This document shows, piece by piece, positions 1-6,939 of a stretch of 23,297 bases of DNA. The notes under the pieces are model-generated. The model was not told the DNA's origin, did not search any database, and saw nothing but the letters and a program-made list of their open reading frames with translations. Source of the DNA: a virus; IMG/VR virus record IMGVR_UViG_3300015245_000225, positions 1 through 23,297 of that record, one strand, 5' to 3'. Position 1 is the stretch's first letter, and each line of letters starts with the position of its first letter. The position numbers and the translations under genes were made by a program.

Positions 1-1
1 G

Positions 2-364
2 CCTGGCACCTGGGCGAAGCTCGCCGACGACTTCATCGCGATCGAGTCGTACCGGATGAGCCCCGGCCAGGGGTTCGACGCCGACGGCAACCAGCCGCGT
101 TCGGCCTTCCGCGCGCTCGATGTCGGCGGCGTACCGATTTACGTGGACCTCGGATGCCCGGAGGGCACCCTGTACCTGCTGAACATGAACTACCTGAATC
201 TGTACGTGCATGAGATGGCGAACTTCAGTTTCAGCGGCTTCGAGAGCCTGCTGAGTTCGAGCGTGCTCGGGTACATCGGCGTGGTGCTGTCGCTGCTGGA
301 ACTGGTCTGCACGAAGCCCACCACGCAAGCGGTGGTTACTGGTTTCACGAGCGTCGCGCTCTAA
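2..364 (+). CDS. Major capsid protein, C-terminal part (partial at left edge)
   Basis: This reading frame is open from the first bases of the window and stops with TAA, so only the last 120 residues are visible and the start lies outside. The segment has the pattern seen at the C-terminus of many HK97-fold phage capsid proteins: a short strand containing GVPIYVDLGCPEGTLYLLN, an aromatic strand, then a hydrophobic helix-rich end. The position supports this, because an adaptor and a nozzle-like gene follow within 2 kb, as they do downstream of capsid genes in podoviruses. The product would form the icosahedral shell. I infer the function from pattern and order. The alternative is another abundant head protein. 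The in-frame ATG at 56 is unlikely to be the start, because coding sequence continues upstream of it. Confidence 0.7.
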   Translation, partial: PGTWAKLADDFIAIESYRMSPGQGFDADGNQPRSAFRALDVGGVPIYVDLGCPEGTLYLLNMNYLNLYVHEMANFSFSGFESLLSSSVLGYIGVVLSLLELVCTKPTTQAVVTGFTSVAL

Positions 365-379
365 AAGGAAGTCACTTCA

Positions 380-1048
380 ATGGAACCGAAAATTGCCCTG
401 TACGGCCTCGACCTTCAGAGCGAACTGTCCATCGCGCAGTTCGTGATTCCGGCCGGCGCCGGCGCGACCTACGCGGTTACGGCCGCCGGTATCGCGACGA
501 TCACGTTCAACGCGGCGCACGGCCTCACGCTCACGCCTGCGGCGGGCGTGCCGGCGAACTATTTCATCAGCTTCGGCGGTTCCACCTCGGGTCTCACGGG
601 CACGGGTATTCTGGTCGGCAACATCTTCAGGATTCTCGCGATCCCGTCGACGACCACGATCCAGATTTACTCGACGATCACGGCCGCGACCGTGACCTCG
701 CTCACTGGCATCCCCGTGTTCCTGCCCCCGTTCGCCGGCTCCGCAGCGGCCCCTGGCGTTTACGGCCCGACGCAGACCGTCGCTGCGGTGACGACCACCT
801 ACGGTCCTGCTCAGGTGGGACAGTGCGCGTTCAACTGCCTGCTGGGAGCGAACTGCGCGGTCTCGTACAACTCGGACGGTACGTTCATCCCGCTCGATCC
901 GACGACCGGCAATACGCCAGCGGTTGCTCCGGTGTTCCGAGCGCTCATTGCCGCTTCGGGTTCCGGCCAGATCGAAGGAACAGGCGCGTCCACCGCAGTG
1001 TTCGCCAACGGCACGACTGCGACTAGCCGTTTCAGCGTCCACAACTAA
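380..1048 (+). CDS. Beta-rich phage structural protein of unknown role
   Basis: The gene encodes 222 residues, starts at ATG and has AAGGAAG a few bases upstream. The sequence is rich in Ala, Gly, Thr, Ile and Val, has few charges, and contains ITFNAAHGLTL near residues 40-50. That resembles the 'HGLT' beta modules common in phage head and tail proteins. There is no signal peptide, clear membrane helix or catalytic motif. It lies directly between the capsid gene and the adaptor block, so a capsid decoration or head completion role is plausible. I cannot name a family with confidence. The C-terminal end (GTTATSRFSVHN) looks like a beta strand. Confidence 0.65.
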   Translation: MEPKIALYGLDLQSELSIAQFVIPAGAGATYAVTAAGIATITFNAAHGLTLTPAAGVPANYFISFGGSTSGLTGTGILVGNIFRILAIPSTTTIQIYSTITAATVTSLTGIPVFLPPFAGSAAAPGVYGPTQTVAAVTTTYGPAQVGQCAFNCLLGANCAVSYNSDGTFIPLDPTTGNTPAVAPVFRALIAASGSGQIEGTGASTAVFANGTTATSRFSVHN

Positions 1049-1058
1049 GAGGTGAGCG

Positions 1059-1511
1059 ATGTCTGAGCAGAACGAGCCGGGCTTCTCGCACCTCCGTATC
1101 GTGGTGCCTTTCAAGCTCAAGTGCCGTTTCGGCGGCATCGACTACGTGTGGCCGAAGGGCGGGGAGGCACTGAATGTGCCGATCGACGCGGCACGCCACT
1201 GTTTCGGGTTCGGCCTCGATGACAAGGCGCCCGCCTTCCATCGCCTCGGATGGCTGACGACCTCGGACACGATGGAGACCGCGCAGGTGAAGCTCGATCA
1301 GATCGACTTCCAGCCGATCCGCCAGGTGTTCGAGATTCAGCCTCGCGCGCCGCGGCGCGGTAGAGTGCCCAGGATCAGCAACGATCGTTCCCTCGTGAAT
1401 GCTGGTGGCACGAAGGGACCGAGTTCGGAGACCCCGGACCCGGTCCCTACCGACCCCGACGACGATGATGATGACGGGGACGAGGACGATATTCCTGCTG
1501 AAGCGATCTAA
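1059..1511 (+). CDS. Hypothetical protein with an acidic C-terminal tail
   Basis: This 150-residue protein starts at ATG after a strong GAGGTGA ribosome binding site. The N-terminal two thirds look like a small soluble domain, with LRIVVPFKLKCRFGGIDYVWPKGG near residues 10-33. The last 20 residues contain a run of aspartates and glutamates, DDDDDDGDEDD. Acidic tails occur in some phage scaffold or head-associated proteins, but at this position, after the capsid gene and before the adaptor, a head completion or internal head role is only a guess. I do not recognise the family. Confidence 0.65.
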   Translation: MSEQNEPGFSHLRIVVPFKLKCRFGGIDYVWPKGGEALNVPIDAARHCFGFGLDDKAPAFHRLGWLTTSDTMETAQVKLDQIDFQPIRQVFEIQPRAPRRGRVPRISNDRSLVNAGGTKGPSSETPDPVPTDPDDDDDDGDEDDIPAEAI

Positions 1512-1521
1512 GAGGTGGTAA

Positions 1522-2166
1522 TTGGGTGCGCTCACAACCTACCAGACACAGGTTCAGCGCCTCCTGCACGACACTTCAGGGAACTACTGGCCGCTTGCTG
1601 AACTGACCGACTACATCAACGAGGCGCGTAATCGCGTCGCGCAGGATGCCAAGTGCCTGCGCCAGTTGGTCCCAAGTCTCGCCCTGACCGCGCAGACCGA
1701 AATGTACGTCCCGCAGACGTTCCTCGGCAGCTTAGGCCCGAGCCTCGTCGATGTCATGGGCATCACGCTGTACTGGGGAAACCAGCGCGTGAAACTCAAC
1801 TACTACCCGTTCACGAAGTTCGACGCGCTGTTCCGACCCTACGCACAGTATTACCAGCGTCCGGTCGCCTTCACGCGCATGGGCGCGACGCTGGTGTGGT
1901 TCGGCCCGAACCCGGACCAGGCGTATGTCACGGACTGGGACGTGGCGGTGATTCCGAACGCGCTCGTGACCGATGCCACGGTCGAGCAGTTGCCGGTTCC
2001 GTTTCAGGAGCCGGTGCAGTATTACGCGGCCTTCAAGGCGAAGTGGAAGGAGCAGGCCCAAGGAGAAGCCGCGATTTTCATGCAGCAGTATTCGGCCATG
2101 ATGAGAATGTGCTACCGCGGATTTATGACCCGCGTCATCACCAACCCTTACAACGTGACGGTATAA
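1522..2166 (+). CDS. Head-tail adaptor protein
   Basis: The 214-residue product starts at TTG; AGAGGTGG lies just upstream and overlaps the end of the preceding gene, which settles this rare start codon. The N-terminus (YQTQVQRLLHD, then YWPLAELTDYINEARNRVAQD) is the helical pattern of phage adaptor proteins that sit under the portal in podoviruses (SU10/P22 gp4-like adaptors). The middle contains PVAFTRMGATLVWFGPNPD, followed by a C-terminal helical part with PFQEPVQYYAAFKAKWKEQA, which also fits. It would join the portal to the nozzle after DNA packaging. The next gene is the nozzle-like gene, consistent with this role. Confidence 0.75.
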   Translation: MGALTTYQTQVQRLLHDTSGNYWPLAELTDYINEARNRVAQDAKCLRQLVPSLALTAQTEMYVPQTFLGSLGPSLVDVMGITLYWGNQRVKLNYYPFTKFDALFRPYAQYYQRPVAFTRMGATLVWFGPNPDQAYVTDWDVAVIPNALVTDATVEQLPVPFQEPVQYYAAFKAKWKEQAQGEAAIFMQQYSAMMRMCYRGFMTRVITNPYNVTV

Positions 2167-2169
2167 CTC

Positions 2170-3747
2170 GTGGCCGTCGATCAGCAAGTAGCGGCGAAGG
2201 GCGAACGCGAACTGTTCACGAAGGCGTTTCGCGACTTTAAGGGCGTGTACACGAAGTCCGACCGCTCTGCGATGGTGGGAGAGCACAGCGATTACTTCTA
2301 CCACCTCGAGAACTTGCAGCCGATCGGCGCCGCAAACGTTCACTCGGTCCCGGATAAGAGCGCATCGCTCCACGATTTCGCCGGCGATTCGATCTACGCC
2401 GCGCAGTTCGGCCAGGTCACGACCAATCCGTACCTGTTCTGTTACGCGGCGAATGGCAAGACATTTTCATACCGCACGGATACGAGCGCCACCGCTCAGA
2501 TCAACGGAGGGCAACTGTTTTCAGGCGCAGGCTCGCGCATGTCGCAGTGGATGAACAAGTACGCGATCTTCTCCGACACCTCTGGCGTCTACACCTGGGA
2601 TGGAACCACGCTCACGAAGATGATCGGTGCCGCGCAGCCCACGGGAGGCTCCGATGTGTGCGTGTACGCGAATCGCGTGTGGGTCGCGAGCGGGCGCCTG
2701 CTCGTGTACTCGGCTGCGAACGATGGCACGGCGACGACGGACCCGATCAATAACAGCGCGTGGCAGGCGGCGAACGGCGCCGGATTCCTCAACCTCACCG
2801 ATCCCACGCTCTCCGGCTCGGTCACGCGACTGTGGGCTCAGAACGGGTACCTGTACATTTACGGTGCCACCTGCGTGTACGCGCTCGCGGACGTGTACGT
2901 GCCTGCGGGCGCGGCCCCTCCCACCCCTTTGTACACGCTGGTCGCCATTCAGAGCATCATCGGGACAGATCAGCCGTTCAGTGTATTCCCGTACAACCGA
3001 TCTCTGATGTTCGCGAATCGGTATGGCGGCTGGCTTATCGACGGCGTGAACGCGGTTCGTGTGTCCGAGGACATCGACGGCACATGGCAGTACCTGGCCT
3101 TCAATCCATCTATTTCAGGCGGGCAGTGCGTCGTCAATAACATTCTCTGCGCGGCGTTCCTGATGAAGCGCCTGAGTGACCCGACCTTCGGCAGCAACAC
3201 CGTCATAGGACTGTGGTTCAACGGGCTGTGGTGGTTCGCGAATTTCGGCGAGGTGACGTTCCTGACCTCGGCGATCATCGGCAGCGTGCCAACGCTCATG
3301 GCTTTCATCGGGAACAAGCTGTACTCGCTGTTCACGAACAGTGCGACCAATCCCGATGGCATAGCCATTTCGCCGCTGTGGGACATGGACGATCCGATTT
3401 CGGATAAGTCCGTCATTCGCGCCGGCGTGCAGATCATTGCCTTCCAGCCCGGATCTTCGGTAACGCTCTCGATAGACGGCATCGACACGACGGAGGTGTT
3501 CAAGACTGCGGCCACGGCCGCCGCCTTCCTGCAGTTCGTGAACAATGCGTCAATTCCCATTATCTTCACCGGGTCCGGCGGCGCCCCGATCAACTGGATC
3601 GCATCGAAAGCCTACGTACTCATCAACGGCTCGACACCTGGCCTGTGGAGTCCGTATGTGGGAATGACGCTGAAATCCTTCAACTCGAATTTTCAACTGT
3701 CGGGGTTCTTCATCGACTTCAAGAAAGGCGTGCGGTGGGGGAACTGA
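2170..3747 (+). CDS. Tail nozzle / packaged-DNA stabilisation-like protein
   Basis: A 525-residue product begins with GTG (MAVDQQVAAKGERELF) only 3 bases after the adaptor gene. It shows repeated beta motifs of roughly 40 residues typical of a beta-propeller: examples are NKYAIFSDTSGVYTWDGTTLTKM, ANRVWVASGRLLVYSAAN, NRSLMFANRYGGWLIDGVNAVRVS and FNGLWWFANFGEVTFL. P22 gp10 and other podovirus nozzle proteins have this character and position, closing the tail tube below the adaptor. The C-terminus ends in a distinct beta region (GFFIDFKKGVRWGN). I infer the role from fold-like pattern and order; a tail hub protein of another type is the alternative. Confidence 0.7.
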   Translation: MAVDQQVAAKGERELFTKAFRDFKGVYTKSDRSAMVGEHSDYFYHLENLQPIGAANVHSVPDKSASLHDFAGDSIYAAQFGQVTTNPYLFCYAANGKTFSYRTDTSATAQINGGQLFSGAGSRMSQWMNKYAIFSDTSGVYTWDGTTLTKMIGAAQPTGGSDVCVYANRVWVASGRLLVYSAANDGTATTDPINNSAWQAANGAGFLNLTDPTLSGSVTRLWAQNGYLYIYGATCVYALADVYVPAGAAPPTPLYTLVAIQSIIGTDQPFSVFPYNRSLMFANRYGGWLIDGVNAVRVSEDIDGTWQYLAFNPSISGGQCVVNNILCAAFLMKRLSDPTFGSNTVIGLWFNGLWWFANFGEVTFLTSAIIGSVPTLMAFIGNKLYSLFTNSATNPDGIAISPLWDMDDPISDKSVIRAGVQIIAFQPGSSVTLSIDGIDTTEVFKTAATAAAFLQFVNNASIPIIFTGSGGAPINWIASKAYVLINGSTPGLWSPYVGMTLKSFNSNFQLSGFFIDFKKGVRWGN

Positions 3748-3748
3748 T

Positions 3749-4090
3749 ATGTCGATCCTCACACTGTTCGGTACGTTGGACTTCGAGGATGAAAAGGCCT
3801 TGAAAGACTGGTCTGGCGCTCACGCAGTTCGTCACATGACACTGGATAAGGAAATGGCCCGACAACACAACGCGGTCGCGACAATCACGCTGTTCGGTGC
3901 GTTGGACAAGGACTGGTTCGGGCGGCACTGGCTGAAGCACCAGTCACTGAACCGAGTGCCGACAGGTGCCACCGCCGTATCGTCCTTCGAGCACGAGTGG
4001 CGGAACGAAAACGAGTTCTATACTTGGCATCGGGCGCATAATCGGGCGCATGTGAACATCGAGCGCGCTTTGGGCATCAACACGGTGTAG
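3749..4090 (+). CDS. Small hypothetical virion-region protein with an internal repeat
   Basis: The gene encodes 113 residues starting at ATG, one base after the nozzle gene, with GGGGGAA as ribosome binding site. It is rich in His, Trp and charged residues. The N-terminal motif LTLFGTLD (near residue 4) recurs as ITLFGALD (near residue 46). At DNA level this is a 22-base direct repeat with two mismatches. The C-terminus is helical and polar (EHEWRNENEFYTWHRAHNRAHVN). It could be a small internal virion or tail assembly protein because ejection-type proteins follow. I do not recognise a family. Confidence 0.6.
   Translation: MSILTLFGTLDFEDEKALKDWSGAHAVRHMTLDKEMARQHNAVATITLFGALDKDWFGRHWLKHQSLNRVPTGATAVSSFEHEWRNENEFYTWHRAHNRAHVNIERALGINTV
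3760..3907 (+). repeat. 22-bp direct repeat within the 113-residue gene
   Basis: Bases 3760-3781 and 3886-3907 are identical at 20 of 22 positions and encode LTLFGTLD and ITLFGALD. They lie 126 bases (42 codons) apart, so the repeat is in frame. Confidence 0.7.
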
Positions 4091-4092
4091 CC

Positions 4093-5700
4093 ATGTCAGT
4101 ACCAGCAGATCATTTCGGCAACCTGGGAAAGTCCACAGACTTCCTGAACACCAATGCGCTTGGTCTCGATAGCGGCGTCAATATCCCTGCACCATCGCCG
4201 GGGCCAACCGTGAATGCGACCGGAGCCACGCCGGCACCAGCCGCCACTCCTCCAGTCGTAGGAATCGGCGGCACTGGAGTCGGCGGTGCGCCCACACCTG
4301 CGCCCGTTGCCTCTGGCAGTACCGGCACCGACTGGGGATCGCTCTTTGGCAACCTCGGCAGCGACATCAGTTCGATCCTGAACAGCCCGCTCGGCAGCCT
4401 CGCCGAATTCACGGCGCTGTACAAGATCATTTCCGGTCAGGCGAGCGATACGCAGAAGCAGAACAAGGACTTGGCCGGACAAATCAGTGCGATCGGGCAG
4501 CCCGACGTGACGGCCGGCAAGAATCTGCTGGACGCCTACACCAGCGGCAACCTCACCGCACCATTCCAGGCTCAACTCGATGCGGCGAGAGCAGCCGATG
4601 CGGAAACCGCTACCAGCCAGACACAGCAGGTCGCTTCGATGCTCGCCAATGCAGGCGGACAGAACATGCAGAGTGCGCAAGTCAGTCAGGCGGGACAGAT
4701 TGAGAAGCAGAAGAATCTCGCTGACCAGACCGCGATGAGCAATGCCTTCCTTGCCGAATTGTCCGCGAGTCTGAGCCTGACATCGACCGGCGGCGCGTTC
4801 GTGCAGGCCGGAATCATGCAGGAGATTCAGAGCAACACGCAGCTGCAGGGGCAACTCGCGGACCTCATGGGCGCGCTCGCGAAAGCCTACGCGGAGCAGA
4901 CCGCGAACAGCGGAAAGGGTGGTTCTGGCGGTGGCATCGGCAGTCTCATCAGCGATGTGGGGAATATATGGAAAGGGGTCACTAACTTGTTCGGCGGATC
5001 AGGCTCCGGGGTCGACGCGCTCGCCACGGCTACGTCTGGCATCGGGGACATCAGCGCAGCACCCGGTCTCGCTGGGAATGTCGCAGCGGCTGGAGAAGCG
5101 GCGGCCGGCAACATCGCTGGCTTGGATCTTGGAGGCGGCGCTGCGGCGGGAGGTGCGGGTGCAGCAGGTGCGGGTGCAGGCGGAGCAGCGGGCGCTGGAG
5201 CGGCCGGCGCTGGCACAGCTGGGGCCGGTGCCGCTGGCGCAGGTGCAGCTGGAGCCGCGGGTGCCGGCGCCGCAGGTGCCGCTGGTACTGCCGGCGCTTA
5301 CAGTTCTTCGCCGGCGGTTATCGAAGCAATCAATGCTGCAATTCCTGATGCTGCGGCTGCGGCGGGCGGTGCTGCAGGCGCTGGTGCCGGCGGTGCCGAG
5401 GCTGGGTCCGCCGCTGCGGCATCTTCTCCGACGTGGGCGGCGGCCGGTCCTGCGGCCATCGCAGCTGCAGCCATTGCCATCCTCGGTAATTATGCTGGCA
5501 GGAAGCAGGATCAGGCCGACCTGAACAAGGGCGCCGGTCCAGGCACGGGCTGGTTAGGAAATTACAAGGGCGTGGATATGTTCAGTAACCGCCCGATAGA
5601 TCCTGAGCGGGCAAAGCTGTGGGATGAGTTCATGGCGCTGCACGCGAACGATCAGCCGTATGGCCCAGGCCACGGTAGCGATGCCGGGACCGGACACTAA
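4093..5700 (+). CDS. Internal virion (ejection-type) protein with Ala/Gly low-complexity segment
   Basis: The 535-residue protein begins at ATG two bases after the preceding stop, with only a weak ribosome binding site, so it may depend on coupling. Residues 1-75 are Pro, Gly and Ala rich. Residues 105-270 are helical and Gln/Ala rich (SDTQKQNKDLAGQISAIG, AQLDAARAADAETATSQTQQV), as in podovirus internal virion proteins. Residues 345-402 are almost only Ala and Gly, and another Ala-rich stretch lies at 420-463, ending in a hydrophobic AAIAAAAIAILGNYAG segment that could touch a membrane. Together with the next two genes it forms the usual set of proteins ejected ahead of the DNA. The family assignment rests on composition and position. 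Confidence 0.6.
   Translation: MSVPADHFGNLGKSTDFLNTNALGLDSGVNIPAPSPGPTVNATGATPAPAATPPVVGIGGTGVGGAPTPAPVASGSTGTDWGSLFGNLGSDISSILNSPLGSLAEFTALYKIISGQASDTQKQNKDLAGQISAIGQPDVTAGKNLLDAYTSGNLTAPFQAQLDAARAADAETATSQTQQVASMLANAGGQNMQSAQVSQAGQIEKQKNLADQTAMSNAFLAELSASLSLTSTGGAFVQAGIMQEIQSNTQLQGQLADLMGALAKAYAEQTANSGKGGSGGGIGSLISDVGNIWKGVTNLFGGSGSGVDALATATSGIGDISAAPGLAGNVAAAGEAAAGNIAGLDLGGGAAAGGAGAAGAGAGGAAGAGAAGAGTAGAGAAGAGAAGAAGAGAAGAAGTAGAYSSSPAVIEAINAAIPDAAAAAGGAAGAGAGGAEAGSAAAASSPTWAAAGPAAIAAAAIAILGNYAGRKQDQADLNKGAGPGTGWLGNYKGVDMFSNRPIDPERAKLWDEFMALHANDQPYGPGHGSDAGTGH
5125..5300 (+). repeat. Ala/Gly-coding low-complexity DNA
   Basis: This stretch of short GCN/GGN triplet repeats encodes almost only Ala and Gly (residues 345-402 of the 535-residue internal virion protein). 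It is GC-rich and irregular rather than a perfect tandem array. Confidence 0.65.
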
Positions 5701-5712
5701 GAGGCAACGATC

Positions 5713-6939
5713 ATGTTCCGTTCATCTGAAAGCTCGTCCCCCATCGACACCACGGGCGGCGTGAATCCTGCAATGAGTTCTCTCGATGAGGCAACTCAGG
5801 CCGATACCGCCTACGCGAGAACGGACTTGCCAGAAGCATCGGCTGGGTATAAGGACATTCAGAGCAGGGAAGCGGCGAACCTCAGTGATGAGTTTCGTCA
5901 GCCGGTGCCGCAGTCGCAGAAGAATCCGCTGGGCCGACTTTTCCCGCTGCTCGCCATCGCCGCATTCGGTGGTAAGTCATCGAAACTCGACGCGGGTTCG
6001 ATGCTGGCCGCGACGACGGGCGTCGTGAAGGGATTCCTGGCCGGGAACGCCGAGGCGTACCAACTCTCCGAGCAGCAGTACCAAGCCGCCTACCAGAGAT
6101 TCAAGGACCGCCAGGAGCAGCAGGACAAAATCTTCAAGGAGATGCGCGAGGCCTACAAAGGCCGCATCGACGCCGACGTGAAGGCACTCCAGTTCGCGCG
6201 GCAGTTGACCCACGACGAGGCGATGGCAGAACATCAGACCGCAGCGATGGCGCAGCAGTATCAGGAGTGGGCGGCCACTCTCGCTGAGAAAAGCGATAAG
6301 AATGATTCAGACAGGGTATTCAAGGCGCTGATGCTGCGCATCGCTCAGCAGAATGCTGACTCTCGCGGTCGGACTGCAGACGCCGCAGTGGAAAACGCTG
6401 ACACGCGACGAAACAACCCGCCCGGCAGCGCCGCCGGTAAAAAGAAGAAGGCTGAAGCGGAATCGTTGGCGACAAGCACGATTCCCATCATCGACGAAAC
6501 CATCGCTCTGATTCGGTCGAAAGCGGGGTCAGTGGGGACGACCGGACTGCCAGGGTTTGCTCGTTCAGTAAAGGAAAATGTCACGGGGTCTGTAGGCCAA
6601 GGCGCCGATCAGACGGCGCATAAGGTGAACTCAAATCTCACGATACTGACGGCCGCCGCGACGCACATGGCCGGATTGCGGCCGGGCGTCGGAGCTATGA
6701 AAGAGTTTGCTGGCACGCTGGGTTCACAGGGGTTCGGATCGAACGATGCGGCTACGATTCAGAACCTGGAGGCCTTGAAAGCCAGACTTCAAGAAACTGC
6801 TGCGGCTCCTGACACAGAGGGTTCAATACAAGATGGACCGGACAAACCTGTTGGGACTCTATGGAATGTTCCCGACAGCAGCGGAGCCACGCATCAATTA
6901 CGATCGCTTGGAAATGGAAAATGGCAAACGCTCCAGTAG
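5713..6939 (+). CDS. Internal virion / ejection-type protein
   Basis: This gene codes for 408 residues from an ATG preceded by GAGG at 8 bases. Most of it is predicted helical and highly charged. A long coiled-coil-like region near residues 115-210 is rich in Gln, Lys, Glu and Ala (QYQAAYQRFKDRQEQQDKIF), followed by a Lys-rich stretch, AAGKKKKAEAE. The C-terminal third has a compact domain with AATHMAGLRPGVGAMKEFAG, and the protein ends in a small beta-like tail (GATHQLRSLGNGKWQTLQ). Its place between two other large candidate virion proteins suggests it is carried in the capsid and injected. I do not recognise a catalytic motif. The following gene starts inside its last codons. Confidence 0.6.
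   Translation: MFRSSESSSPIDTTGGVNPAMSSLDEATQADTAYARTDLPEASAGYKDIQSREAANLSDEFRQPVPQSQKNPLGRLFPLLAIAAFGGKSSKLDAGSMLAATTGVVKGFLAGNAEAYQLSEQQYQAAYQRFKDRQEQQDKIFKEMREAYKGRIDADVKALQFARQLTHDEAMAEHQTAAMAQQYQEWAATLAEKSDKNDSDRVFKALMLRIAQQNADSRGRTADAAVENADTRRNNPPGSAAGKKKKAEAESLATSTIPIIDETIALIRSKAGSVGTTGLPGFARSVKENVTGSVGQGADQTAHKVNSNLTILTAAATHMAGLRPGVGAMKEFAGTLGSQGFGSNDAATIQNLEALKARLQETAAAPDTEGSIQDGPDKPVGTLWNVPDSSGATHQLRSLGNGKWQTLQ

Noticed and set aside
377-1138. Long minus-strand open frame (253 codons) opposite the structural gene at 380-1048
   Set aside because: The product is Arg- and Glu-rich with no fold-like pattern, it runs opposite a gene with a good start site, and GC-rich DNA gives many such shadow frames.
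6861-6920. Longer start for the large internal virion protein
   Set aside because: The extra 20 codons overlap the previous gene, and the ATG at 6921 has the better ribosome binding site.
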